From NCBI GenBank assembly GCA_964419225.1, contig CAYQPF010000123.1, positions 1-15,058 of the forward strand: a stretch of DNA of 15,058 bases. The letters are read 5' to 3'. The position numbers were made by a program, and so were the translations under genes. Positions 6,985 to 14,565 of the stretch are shown one piece after another. Numbering within the stretch: position 1 is the stretch's first letter; every line of letters starts with the position of its first letter. Source of the DNA: CAYQPF01 sp964419225 (GTDB lineage Bacteria; Cloacimonadota; Cloacimonadia; Cloacimonadales; CAYQPF01). The notes under the pieces were generated by a model, which did no database searches, was not told the origin of the DNA, and was given only the letters and a program-made list of their open reading frames with translations.

Positions 6985-8325
6985 ATGAATGAAAAAATTA
7001 GTGAACTGGAAAATCAGTTAAAAAAACAAAGTAGGAATAGCCTTGATGCTCTCATTATTATCAAATCCCTGGCTTGGGAATATATCCGTGATCTCGACTT
7101 TATAAAAGCAAAACTCTACACCGATGAGTTACTCATGTTATCTGAAAAATTAAATAACAAAGAAGGTAGCAGTGAAGCTCATTTCTACCTGGGTAGAATT
7201 TTTGTGAATTTTTACGAATTTGATAACGCCCTTTCACATTATCTGGAAGCACTTAATATTATCAATGAATCTGGAGAGACTACTGGTTTAGCTAATATCT
7301 ATACCGAACTAGGAAACCTGTATTTCAAAAACCTAAACTACCCCAAAGCCTTGGAATATTACCTCCTGGCCAAAGAGAATGCTGAAAAAAACAACCTGTG
7401 CGATTTTATTGGGTTCTCCTTCAACAATCTCGCTCTGATTTATAACCAAATGAAAGAATACGATAAAGCTCTGGAATATCTTAAAAAATCTAAAATCATC
7501 CTGGAAACCGAAAACAAAGAAAGCCAACTCGGCTTCTGTCTGCTAAACATAGCCGAATTATACTTAGAAAAAAAAGACCTCTCCGAAGTGAATGTCTTAA
7601 TTAATCAGGCTATAGATTTATTCGAAAAACTTGATGATAAAGAAGGACTTAGCTTTGCATATATCCTGAAAGGAAAATACTATTTGCAAAAGAAAGAAAT
7701 TATCTGTACTGACGAATATTACCAAAAAGCATATTCCTACGCTCTCGGACTCGATAAAAAAGATCAATTAATTCAAGTCTATCGGGAATTCTCTGATTTC
7801 TATCTCTCTCAAGCTGACTATAAACAAGCCTACGATTACTATAAATTACATATTGATTTGAAAAATGTCCTCTTTAATGAAACTACTCAGCTCCAAATCG
7901 CCAAAATGCAGTCCATATATGATGTTGAACTAAAAAAGAAAGAAGCAGAAATTCTCCGTCTTAAAACTGAAGAACTCAAAGAAGCTGTCAGAGATGCAGA
8001 AATTGCTTACAAAAAACTGGAAGAAGTGCAGTCAGATATGATTAAAATGGAAAAGAAAAATGCAGTTTTAGCTATGGCTGTCACAGCTAATCATGAAATC
8101 AATCAGCCTCTGATGATTATCAAGGGTGCAAAAGATCTTTTAGAAATGAACCTGGAAGAATGTTTGTCTGATAAAGATCATAATCTACTTAAAAAAATGG
8201 ACAAAGCTATCCTCAGAATTCAGGAAATCCTAAACAAATTCTCCTCTGTTAATAAACTCTCCTTCATCACATATGCCTCAAATACAGAAATGCTCAATAT
8301 CAACGCTCAGGATTGGGACGAATAA
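6985..8325 (+). CDS. TPR protein with C-terminal histidine-kinase DHp domain, no ATPase domain, 446 aa
   Basis: Cytoplasmic signalling-type protein with no signal peptide or membrane segment. Tetratricopeptide repeats run over about residues 60-290; repeats such as IYTELGNLYFKNLNYPKALE and NNLALIYNQMKEYDKALEYL are clear. A charged coiled coil covers about 310-360. A HisKA/DHp-like segment follows, AMAVTANHEINQPLMIIKGA with H370 in the H-box position followed by E-x-N-x-P-L, and a second helix about 398-420 completing the hairpin. The protein then ends within 26 residues. There are no N, G1 or G2 boxes of a HATPase domain and no room for one, and a terminator follows the stop. It could be a phosphotransfer or dimerisation partner for another kinase. 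The start is ATG with GGAG 8 bases upstream. Confidence 0.88.
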   Translation: MNEKISELENQLKKQSRNSLDALIIIKSLAWEYIRDLDFIKAKLYTDELLMLSEKLNNKEGSSEAHFYLGRIFVNFYEFDNALSHYLEALNIINESGETTGLANIYTELGNLYFKNLNYPKALEYYLLAKENAEKNNLCDFIGFSFNNLALIYNQMKEYDKALEYLKKSKIILETENKESQLGFCLLNIAELYLEKKDLSEVNVLINQAIDLFEKLDDKEGLSFAYILKGKYYLQKKEIICTDEYYQKAYSYALGLDKKDQLIQVYREFSDFYLSQADYKQAYDYYKLHIDLKNVLFNETTQLQIAKMQSIYDVELKKKEAEILRLKTEELKEAVRDAEIAYKKLEEVQSDMIKMEKKNAVLAMAVTANHEINQPLMIIKGAKDLLEMNLEECLSDKDHNLLKKMDKAILRIQEILNKFSSVNKLSFITYASNTEMLNINAQDWDE

Positions 8326-8349
8326 CCCAATAGCCTTTCAAAATAAAAC

Positions 8350-8376
8350 AAAGGTGCAAATCAGATTTGCACCTTT
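8350..8376. terminator. Bidirectional intrinsic terminator
   Basis: Perfect 12-base-pair stem AAAGGTGCAAAT / ATTTGCACCTTT with a 3-base CAG loop. The plus strand ends in TTTTGTATT; the minus strand continues TTTGTTTTATTTT. It lies between the convergent stops at 8325 (plus) and 8397 (minus), so it can end both units. Confidence 0.9.
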
Positions 8377-8396
8377 TGTATTATCTTGGGAATGAA

Positions 8397-8681
8397 TTAT
8401 AAAACGATCAAACCCACTATCGTTAAGAGTAACGCTATATTGATTATCTGACCAAACAAGAGCTTCTTCTTCAAATCCTCGATTTCCATCCTATTCATCT
8501 GAATCTTCTTCTCCAGCTTAATTATCAAATGTTCAAGTGTTGAGTATTGTTGAGAGATCTTGTCTATTCTCTTAATCTTGCGACCTTGTTCAAAGTCTCT
8601 CATCCAGTGCTTTACAAAATTGAAAAACATCTGTATGAAATTAGCCATCAGAAGATTTTGTTTAATTTTCTCTCCTAACAT
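8397..8681 (-). CDS. Small coiled-coil protein with C-terminal membrane anchor, 94 aa
   Basis: Not a family I recognise. The N-terminal third is rich in aromatic and basic residues (NFIQMFFNFVKHWMRDF). Residues about 38-75 show a heptad pattern (ISQQYSTLEHLIIKLEKKIQ...) typical of a coiled coil, and residues about 76-94 form one hydrophobic helix ending at the C-terminus (GQIINIALLLTIVGLIVL). This suggests a tail-anchored inner-membrane protein. The start ATG follows AGGAGGGG, whose first bases are the TAG stop of the PorV-like gene, so translation is likely coupled. It is the last gene of the long minus-strand operon, followed by the terminator at 8350-8376. M12 is an alternative start without an obvious ribosome site. 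Confidence 0.75.
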   Translation of the reverse strand: MLGEKIKQNLLMANFIQMFFNFVKHWMRDFEQGRKIKRIDKISQQYSTLEHLIIKLEKKIQMNRMEIEDLKKKLLFGQIINIALLLTIVGLIVL

Positions 8682-8690
8682 CTACCCCTC

Positions 8691-9533
8691 CTAGAATTTG
8701 TAACCAATACTAACATGATGAGTTAAGCCCAACACAGAGTGAGTATTCATACCATAATCTACTTTCATCCCACTAACTAAAATACCCAGTCCACCTGAAA
8801 AACTTGCCGGATCATTCTTTATCCCGGCTCTCAAAAAAAGAATTTCATATATGGTGATTTCTGTACCTGCATGAAACTCTGTATCCCCGTCAAATGGCTT
8901 CTTTAAATCTATAGATGTAATCACACCCTCATATGGTATATATGCTAAACCGGCTGATAATTTCCGTGCTACATCATAATTTCCTTCTTTACCTACCATT
9001 GGCTTATTTACATTCGTTACTGAAAACCCGACAAAGGTCCTCTTATGTAAGATTGCCATCGCTCCAACATTCACACCAAAAAATCCCGTAGAACTATTAG
9101 CATCCATCTTGATTGTATTATAATTTGCATTATAACCTAAATACACTTCTGAATTGATATCCTTGATCAAAGCTATCGAATGTGCCAAAGAATATGTTTG
9201 CTCCGAAAGAAGTGTCACATCAAGGTAGGGAACATCAAAAGTCTTGATTCCAAAACCAAATGACCCTAATCTCTTGGAATCATATGACCCGGCTACAGTT
9301 TTCAGTTGTAGGAAATCACTGCTATATATATTTGTATAACCAATATTGATCTCTTTGCCCGCTAAAGACAGACCTGCAGGATTGTAAAACACAGCTGATG
9401 CATCATTGGATACTGCTGTATAAGCTCCGCCCATCGCTCTCGCTCTGGCAGATGGCTCATAATCATCAAAAATAGCCAGCAAATTCAGAATTAACATGGA
9501 TAGTGCAAGTAATATTATTATTCTTTTTTTCAT
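8691..9533 (-). CDS. PorV/PorQ-like outer-membrane beta-barrel protein, 280 aa
   Basis: Predicted outer-membrane protein. A signal peptide covers about residues 1-20 (KKRIIILLALSMLILNLLA). Next comes the motif SARARAMGGAYTAVSNDASAVFYNPAGLS, spread over 28-56, the N-terminal signature of the PorV/PorQ and FadL-like group. The rest is amphipathic beta strands with Gly/Tyr turns, ending in GYKF with a terminal Phe, the usual last strand of a barrel. In Bacteroidetes, PorV is a shuttle component of type IX secretion, but other phyla carry many PorV-like paralogues of unknown role, so that function is not claimed here. It lies 9 bases behind the secreted FlgD-Ig protein gene; the ribosome site AGAGGTG overlaps that gene's TAG. 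Size is at the short end for the family. Confidence 0.85.
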   Translation of the reverse strand: MKKRIIILLALSMLILNLLAIFDDYEPSARARAMGGAYTAVSNDASAVFYNPAGLSLAGKEINIGYTNIYSSDFLQLKTVAGSYDSKRLGSFGFGIKTFDVPYLDVTLLSEQTYSLAHSIALIKDINSEVYLGYNANYNTIKMDANSSTGFFGVNVGAMAILHKRTFVGFSVTNVNKPMVGKEGNYDVARKLSAGLAYIPYEGVITSIDLKKPFDGDTEFHAGTEITIYEILFLRAGIKNDPASFSGGLGILVSGMKVDYGMNTHSVLGLTHHVSIGYKF

Positions 9534-9542
9534 TTTTCACCT

Positions 9543-11243
9543 CTACTTCAGGGGAGCGCCGACTACTACCGGTGCCTTTGCTGTTTTTTTATGACCTGTT
9601 GCATCTCTTACTTCCAAATGACAAATATATACACCTAGGGGCACAAGTTTATGATCTTTAGTTCTGCCATCCCACTCAATATAGTGTATCCCTTCACTTT
9701 CACCAGTTACTGGTGATAATGTCCCATTATATGCAGTTTCAATCAATTTGCCTTCAACTGAATAAATTCTCAAAATTGCTCTGTCTCCATCTGCTGCAAA
9801 AATACCAATTTTCATTTTTTCATCTAAATATGGATTAAATGTTTTAGGAGGAATTTTAAGTATTGCCTTGTGTTCGGTTACTGCAAAAACATAAACATAT
9901 CTTTCACCTGCATTATCCTCTGATTTTAATGCTTCTAGTCCATTACTGTCTTTAGCATAAATGGAATAAAATATTTGAATTCCGGAACCCTGAGGTGCTA
10001 TCTTGCCGATATACTTTGTGGTATCGGTTGTTGAAGGATCACGTTCCATAGTCACTTCATATACTTTGTTACTGAAATCAAGCGTATAACGTACTTTTAC
10101 CGTTTGAAGAGTACTTGAAATAGGATAAACATTAGCAGTAATATTCAAGCTGCTGGGATCATCCGTACCGGTACCAGTATAAAATACTGCTGAGATATTC
10201 TTTATAATGGGATTCTTATCAGATATTACTATAAGAAATTCCTTTACTAAAGTATTATTGTCACTATCGATAATTATCATTTTGACAAAGTAATTCTCTA
10301 CAGAACCATTATGAAGACCTGCTTGAGGAATTTGGCAGGCATATACATTACCGGCACCCGCCTCTAAGTCCAATGTATCAATAAATGCTGTCGAATTCTC
10401 AAAACGATACATTGCTTTTACACTTGAAATTGTTCCAACATAATCAATTATTGTGGCTGAAAGGCTAATGGCCTGATCATAATAAATTTCTGTGCTCTGA
10501 TTAGGAATCGGATTCACAGCTGAATAACTTACATTTTGGATAATTGGAACTTCTATCGTTATACTAATATCATCCTGATAACCCAGTAATATCTCATTTG
10601 TTACCCCTGAGGTTGTCGCATATATAAGGAAAACTCCATAAACTCTTACCGGAATTCCAACGCTTAAATTACTGATATTTATAGCCGCCATAGACTCAAT
10701 ATAAACAACCATGGAAAAATTGCTGGCATCCGTTATCGTAACCTTGCTGTCTCCGCTTGAAGGGAAAGTATACATATCGGTAATAGTACCCTCAACAACA
10801 GTCATTATCCCCTCGTTAAGTGGATCTCCGCAAATTTGGCCCATCGTTAAACCCGTGATAATAGGATATTGCTCTTCGCCGGGTTGTGATAATGCCTCTA
10901 TTGAAGTAATATCTGTAATTTCTGTCGTCTTAGGTGTTACAGAACCATATTCTAAAACCTTACCAGTTACACGTAATTTGGTTCCTCTGACTACATCTGC
11001 TGCATGGCTTGCTACAAAAGACCCATAAAGTTGAATCCCTTTGCCGGAATTATCCTGAATATAAGCTTTATTAGCTGCTAATTTGCCCGCTCCTATTGTA
11101 ACAACACCTTCTATTGTTACAATATCGTTCTCATAAACACTCATACTGTCCTGAATGTTAGCGATAGGCGTTATTGTCTGTGCAGACAATATAAGAGGCA
11201 ATAAGAATAATGCCAGTGCTAGAAATTGTTTTAATGATTTCAT
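9543..11243 (-). CDS. Secreted protein with two OB-fold-like domains and C-terminal FlgD/Ig-like domain, 566 aa
   Basis: Signal peptide about 1-21 (FLALALFLLPLILSAQ). Residues about 24-118 resemble the secreted OB-fold repeats found in surface nucleases and adhesins (VTIEGVVTIGAG, AYIQDNSGKGIQLYG), and about 120-232 are a second, more diverged copy (MTVVEGTITDMYTF, VTITDASNFSMVVYI). Two beta-rich Ig/fibronectin-like segments follow (about 235-345 and 346-455). The C-terminal about 90 residues are a FlgD Ig-like domain (RAILRIYSVEGKLIETAYNGT, HYIEWDGRTKDHKLVPLGVY), which sits where FCB-phylum secreted proteins carry sorting domains. No enzymatic motif is visible, so binding or surface assembly is likely. 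It starts within the lspA stop (ATGA overlap) and is followed by a PorV-like gene. Confidence 0.82.
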   Translation of the reverse strand: MKSLKQFLALALFLLPLILSAQTITPIANIQDSMSVYENDIVTIEGVVTIGAGKLAANKAYIQDNSGKGIQLYGSFVASHAADVVRGTKLRVTGKVLEYGSVTPKTTEITDITSIEALSQPGEEQYPIITGLTMGQICGDPLNEGIMTVVEGTITDMYTFPSSGDSKVTITDASNFSMVVYIESMAAINISNLSVGIPVRVYGVFLIYATTSGVTNEILLGYQDDISITIEVPIIQNVSYSAVNPIPNQSTEIYYDQAISLSATIIDYVGTISSVKAMYRFENSTAFIDTLDLEAGAGNVYACQIPQAGLHNGSVENYFVKMIIIDSDNNTLVKEFLIVISDKNPIIKNISAVFYTGTGTDDPSSLNITANVYPISSTLQTVKVRYTLDFSNKVYEVTMERDPSTTDTTKYIGKIAPQGSGIQIFYSIYAKDSNGLEALKSEDNAGERYVYVFAVTEHKAILKIPPKTFNPYLDEKMKIGIFAADGDRAILRIYSVEGKLIETAYNGTLSPVTGESEGIHYIEWDGRTKDHKLVPLGVYICHLEVRDATGHKKTAKAPVVVGAPLK

Positions 11244-11740
11244 ATCTCTCCGTCCTTTTCTTTCTTCTCAAAGAAAATATAATATATTATTAATATGGTT
11301 AATGCTACAACCACTGAGCTATCTGCGACATTAAATATAGGCCAGCGTTCCATAATGAAATCCGGAAAATCTGAATCCAGAAAATCCACTACTCCACCAC
11401 GGAATAATCTGTCGATTAAATTACCAACAGCTCCACCAAGGATCATGCTAAAACAAATATTCTGAATCTTTGAATTAGACATTTGTACAATTCGTATGAT
11501 CATTATGGAAGCAATGATTGTAATTAAACTAAATACTATTCTGTTCAAAACTATGCTCCCCAATGAAAAGCTGAATGCCGCTCCCGTGTTTTGAACATAA
11601 GTTAATCTCAATAAATCACCTAATATTGGTATTGTATTAATCTCCGGATGCTTCAGAAAAAAAGACTGTATGGAGATCTTTGATATCTGATCTATCAGTA
11701 CAACAACAAGTGAAATGATAAAATACTTAGAATTCTTCAT
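11240..11740 (-). CDS. lspA: Lipoprotein signal peptidase (signal peptidase II), 166 aa
   Basis: Inner-membrane aspartic peptidase that removes the signal peptide from diacylglyceryl-prolipoproteins. Four membrane segments are visible (about 6-24, 62-84, 94-110, 139-157). Conserved boxes are all present: VDQxSK-like LIDQISK (15-21), TYVQNTGAAFS (47-57), GGAVGNLIDR (102-111), GGVVDFLD with catalytic D119, and FNVADSS with catalytic D140. The length is typical. The ATG is preceded by GGAG and lies 10 bases after the stop of the DksA/TraR-like gene; its own stop overlaps the next gene as ATGA. It sits in one operon with secreted and outer-membrane genes, though those two products lack an obvious lipobox. 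Confidence 0.97.
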   Translation of the reverse strand: MKNSKYFIISLVVVLIDQISKISIQSFFLKHPEINTIPILGDLLRLTYVQNTGAAFSFSLGSIVLNRIVFSLITIIASIMIIRIVQMSNSKIQNICFSMILGGAVGNLIDRLFRGGVVDFLDSDFPDFIMERWPIFNVADSSVVVALTILIIYYIFFEKKEKDGEI

Positions 11741-11749
11741 GTAACTCCA

Positions 11750-12142
11750 CTATCTATGCTTCTTCTTCTCTTCTTTTGTCTTGCATTCAATGCAGTACCT
11801 GGCGTATGGTATTATCTTTAAACGGGCATCTGGTATATAACTCCCGCATATCTCACAAATACCATAGGTCTTCTCGTAAATTCTTTTTAAAGCCTGATTC
11901 AACTGTTTTACCTTTTCCTTCTCAGTCTCCAGTAAATATACCGACTTCTCATGCTCCTGGGTGTCTGTGCCCTGATCTGCCTGATGAAATGCATATGAAG
12001 ATAAATCTCCACTGCCTTCCTTCGAACCCTTTCTCTGAACATCATCAAATTGGGTGATGAGTTTCAATGCCTCATCCTTCTCGAGATTAATTAGTTGCTC
12101 ATATTCTTTCAGCTTTTCTGCGTTTAAACTAATAACTGACAT
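11750..12142 (-). CDS. DksA/TraR-family zinc-finger protein, 130 aa
   Basis: RNA-polymerase-secondary-channel type regulator. The N-terminal two thirds are a charged coiled-coil hairpin with the tip-side motif SSYAFHQADQGTDTQEHE (about 48-65), as in the short DksA/YteA-like group. A C4 zinc finger closes it: C96-x2-C99 in YGICEICGSYI and C117-x2-C120 in ARYCIEC. The coiled-coil tip of true DksA has a DxxDxA acidic pair; here the corresponding segment is ADQGTD, so a ppGpp partner role as in Escherichia coli is not assured. ATG follows AAGGAG at a good distance. It is placed between punA (25-base gap) and lspA (9-base gap). DksA/TraR next to lspA is a common arrangement in Bacteroidetes and Firmicutes. 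Confidence 0.92.
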   Translation of the reverse strand: MSVISLNAEKLKEYEQLINLEKDEALKLITQFDDVQRKGSKEGSGDLSSYAFHQADQGTDTQEHEKSVYLLETEKEKVKQLNQALKRIYEKTYGICEICGSYIPDARLKIIPYARYCIECKTKEEKKKHR

Positions 12143-12167
12143 TCTTTAATCTCCTTAACACTTTTTT

Positions 12168-12980
12168 TTATACTCTCTTTATTACATTAATAAACAAGGT
12201 CTCTAATTGCTTCTTCGCTTTGTCTGCATTTTCCCTGATCTCTTCCTGACTGTGCGGATTATCATGAAAAATATTACTTAAATTCGTTACTACCGATACC
12301 CCTAATACCTTGATCCCCGAATGTACGGCTACAATTACTTCAGGCACTGTGGACATCCCCACCAAATCTGCTCCCCAACTTGCCAACATCTTACACTCAG
12401 CTTTGGTTTCCAGACTCGGTCCCGAGATAGCTAAATATACGCCTCTCTTTAAATTGATCTGCTGCTCCTCTGCTATTGCTAAAGCTAATTTTCTCAATTC
12501 AAGATTATATGCCTCATGCATACTCGGAAATCTCTCGCCAAACTCATCCATATTCTTCCCAATCAAAGGATTGGTTCCTAAAAAATTTATATGATCTTCT
12601 ATCAATACTAATGTGCCGGGGGTTAACTCGGCATTTAAACTGCCGGATGCATTCGTCACAAACAAATACTCTACTCCCATCTTCTGCATTACTCGAATAG
12701 GAAAAGTGACCTCCTCCATCTTGTAACCTTCATAAAAATGGAACCGTCCCTGCATCATGATTACTTTCTTACCACCCAGATCTCCGGCAATTAACTTCCC
12801 TGAATGACCAGGTGCCGTTGACACAACAAACTCAGGTATCTCCTCGAAAGGTATAACTATCGGATTCTCCACTATCTCTGCCAATCCACTCAGTCCTGTT
12901 CCAAGGATGATTCCAATCTGAGGCTGAAATGGTATCTTACTTTGTAAATAATTCTTGGCTTTATCTATCTTATTAATCAT
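12168..12980 (-). CDS. punA: Purine nucleoside phosphorylase, trimeric type, 270 aa
   Basis: Phosphorolysis of inosine, guanosine or deoxy forms to free base and (deoxy)ribose-1-phosphate; nucleoside salvage in the cytoplasm. Family motifs in order are ILGTGLSG (25-32), APGHSGKL (56-63), QGRFHFYEG (77-85), TNASGSLN (109-116), GPSLETKAE (187-195), GMSTVPEV (208-215) and VTNLS with N233. E191 and N233, the residues that choose 6-oxopurines, are kept. The Phe usual in GPxFET is Leu190 here. The frame is open 21 codons further upstream, but that part reads inside the DivIVA-like gene and has no homology to the family. The ATG at 12980 with GAGGAC upstream and an 8-base overlap with the previous stop is the right start. 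Thymidine kinase in the same operon fits a salvage theme. Confidence 0.95.
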   Translation of the reverse strand: MINKIDKAKNYLQSKIPFQPQIGIILGTGLSGLAEIVENPIVIPFEEIPEFVVSTAPGHSGKLIAGDLGGKKVIMMQGRFHFYEGYKMEEVTFPIRVMQKMGVEYLFVTNASGSLNAELTPGTLVLIEDHINFLGTNPLIGKNMDEFGERFPSMHEAYNLELRKLALAIAEEQQINLKRGVYLAISGPSLETKAECKMLASWGADLVGMSTVPEVIVAVHSGIKVLGVSVVTNLSNIFHDNPHSQEEIRENADKAKKQLETLFINVIKRV

Positions 12981-13533
12981 GCTTGTCCTCTGTCTTGATC
13001 TTGGAAACTTCATCAAACTTGGCATCCATCTCCCGCTCAACATCCTTATTCAGTAATGTATCCTTCTTTACTCTCTCCATATAAGTATCCAATTCCGCTT
13101 TAAACTGCATTAAAAATTGACGCTTCTGCTCCTTGAGTGAAACAAACTGATGCTGTAATATGTTCAAATATCCCTTAGTCTCATTGATTGTGGACTTACA
13201 GTTCAACTCGGCTGTACGTATTAAATTTTCTGCCTTTTCCTGAGCATTTTTTAACATTTCTGACTTGGTGTTCTCAGCCTGAATCAAAGTACGGCTGATC
13301 AACTCCTCTTTCTTTTGCAATTGTTCCATAGCCAACTGAGTCTGTGTATGCTCATCAAAAATATTCAGCTTCGGTTGTTCATCCGAAGCTATCATCTTCT
13401 GTGTTAATAAATCTTCCAGCTGATTGGAAATCAATTCCAAATATTCCTTTACTTCTGCTTTACTGTAACCAAATAAAGAACTGGAAAACTCTTTGTGCCT
13501 TACATCTACCGGCGTTATTTCTATCTTCTTCAT
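12973..13533 (-). CDS. DivIVA-domain coiled-coil protein, 186 aa
   Basis: The N-terminus has the DivIVA/GpsB lipid-binding signature: ITPVDVRHKEFSSSLFGYSK, then EVKEYLELI (about 5-36), i.e. the TPxD, F-x5-GY and EVxxFL pattern. Two helical coiled-coil stretches follow, about 60-110 and 125-165, with a basic and acidic tail. Such proteins bind curved membrane and recruit division or cell-wall enzymes at poles and septa. They are best known from Gram-positives but occur in candidate phyla and delta-proteobacteria. The gene starts within the yggT stop (ATGA overlap) and ends inside the start of punA (8-base overlap), so the three are translationally coupled. The usual pairing of yggT with divIVA in division clusters supports the call. 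Confidence 0.87.
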   Translation of the reverse strand: MKKIEITPVDVRHKEFSSSLFGYSKAEVKEYLELISNQLEDLLTQKMIASDEQPKLNIFDEHTQTQLAMEQLQKKEELISRTLIQAENTKSEMLKNAQEKAENLIRTAELNCKSTINETKGYLNILQHQFVSLKEQKRQFLMQFKAELDTYMERVKKDTLLNKDVEREMDAKFDEVSKIKTEDKHD

Positions 13534-13835
13534 AATCCACTTCCCATACTAAATACTAATCTCATTAAATTCTGAATAATAAATCCTTTAACAACAAACT
13601 GAATCAACAAAAGAGCTATGAATGGAGAGAAATCTATCCCGGGTGTCGGAACAAATCGCCTTATCCTGCTCAAGACAGGCTCAGTTATGTTGATCAAAAA
13701 ACGGTATAAAGAGTTGTAAGGATCCGGGGAAAACCAGGATACTAAAGCCCTGATAACTAAAACATAAACATATAAAGATGCTGCCATATCAAGGGCACGC
13801 AATAATACAAACAATATATTGGGTAATGTAAACAT
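13530..13835 (-). CDS. yggT: YggT-family inner-membrane protein, 101 aa
   Basis: Small membrane protein of the YggT/YlmG family. Two hydrophobic segments are visible (about 9-32 and 70-92), separated by the signature RALVSWFSPDPYNSLYRFLINITEPVLSRIRRFVP, which spans 28-63 and contains the W-F-P-x-N-P-Y-N-like core and TEPVL. This is followed by GIDFSPFIALLLIQF. The molecular role is unsettled; relatives are linked to division, osmotic tolerance and thylakoid assembly in plastids. The gene begins in the tdk stop codon (TAATG, one base shared) and ends in the divIVA start. Only one YggT unit is present, whereas the proteobacterial form has two. Confidence 0.94.
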   Translation of the reverse strand: MFTLPNILFVLLRALDMAASLYVYVLVIRALVSWFSPDPYNSLYRFLINITEPVLSRIRRFVPTPGIDFSPFIALLLIQFVVKGFIIQNLMRLVFSMGSGL

Positions 13836-14395
13836 TATTCAAACACCTCATGACAATTTCGGCAACGTGCTTCATAAATATCCGTGGCACCGACTATGAT
13901 CGTATCACTGTCGTGTGTCAACCTTTGCGTCCTGTTCGCAGGATTCCCGCATTTCATGCAAATTGCCATATTTTTTGTAATATACTCTGCTTCCGCTAAT
14001 AACCGGGGCATTGGCCCAAACGGTTTACCAGTATAATCCTGATCCAATCCGGCTACAATAACTCGAATTCCCTTATTTGCCAAATCATTGCAAATATCTA
14101 TAATTTTATCGTTGATAAATTGTACTTCATCGACAGCTACAACCTCTGTATCCTCATCTATATGCAGCATTATTTCTTCCGCTGTTTCTATCTTTATCGA
14201 CTCGATCTTCATCTGACTATGGGATACAATATACTCCTCTTCATAGCGATTATCTATCGAAGGTTTAAACACCTTTATCTTCTGCTTGGCATACTGAGCC
14301 CTGTGAATTCGCTTGATCAACTCCTCTGTCTTCCCGCTGAACATGCTCCCGCAGATTACTTCTATCCACCCGGTCCTATGCTTTATTATATTCAT
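13835..14395 (-). CDS. tdk: Thymidine kinase, 186 aa
   Basis: Type II (TK1-like) thymidine kinase: ATP-dependent phosphorylation of thymidine to dTMP. The P-loop is GSMFSGKT (16-23). The catalytic Glu is E90 in VDEVQF. The nucleoside-binding lasso AGLDQDYTGKPFGPM spans 115-129. Four zinc cysteines are present as C146-x2-C149 (CMKCG) and C178-x2-C181 (CRNC). The length and all key residues are normal. ATG follows AGGAGT. It is the first gene of the nine-gene operon that runs to 8397; a promoter candidate lies directly upstream. yggT starts within its stop codon. Confidence 0.97.
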   Translation of the reverse strand: MNIIKHRTGWIEVICGSMFSGKTEELIKRIHRAQYAKQKIKVFKPSIDNRYEEEYIVSHSQMKIESIKIETAEEIMLHIDEDTEVVAVDEVQFINDKIIDICNDLANKGIRVIVAGLDQDYTGKPFGPMPRLLAEAEYITKNMAICMKCGNPANRTQRLTHDSDTIIVGATDIYEARCRNCHEVFE

Positions 14396-14413
14396 AGATT
14401 ACTCCTAACTGAC

Positions 14414-14442
14414 ATATTTTGTAATTTAAGAGAATGTGTCAA
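14414..14442 (-). promoter_or_regulatory. Probable promoter of the tdk-to-8397 operon
   Basis: On the minus strand a perfect TTGACA (14437-14442), a 17-base spacer and a weak -10, AAATAT (14414-14419). The transcript would start near 14407, just before the AGGAGT site of tdk, so the leader is very short. The -10 is only half consensus. Confidence 0.42.
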
Positions 14443-14557
14443 TTAAATTAATATGCAAAGAGTACTCAAATATTCCAATTATAAAGAATGCTGTCTGATA
14501 ATACCTTTCTTTTATATTTTTTGTTGTTTCAAAAAACTACAGAAGACTATCATATAA

Positions 14558-14565
14558 TAAGAACT
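14558..14565. repeat. Left target-site-like direct repeat TAAGAACT
   Basis: Eight bases identical to 14887-14894, one copy at each outer edge of the inverted repeats. The last three bases overlap the left inverted repeat, so the exact duplication length is ambiguous (4 to 10 bases). Confidence 0.55.

Noticed and set aside
7333..7527. Minus-strand 64-codon frame inside the TPR gene
   Set aside because: Phe/Val-rich antisense of Lys/Glu-rich TPR helices; typical artefact.
10711..11028. 105-codon plus-strand frame antisense to the OB-fold protein
   Set aside because: Shadow of a real gene with signal peptide and domain structure on the other strand; no promoter or ribosome site.
12981..13043. 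21-residue N-terminal extension of the purine nucleoside phosphorylase
   Set aside because: It lies inside the DivIVA-like gene in another frame, has no similarity to the family, and a better start with ribosome site and short overlap exists at 12980.
14120..14446. 108-codon plus-strand frame antisense to tdk
   Set aside because: Overlaps a gene with all catalytic motifs intact; composition is that of an antisense shadow.
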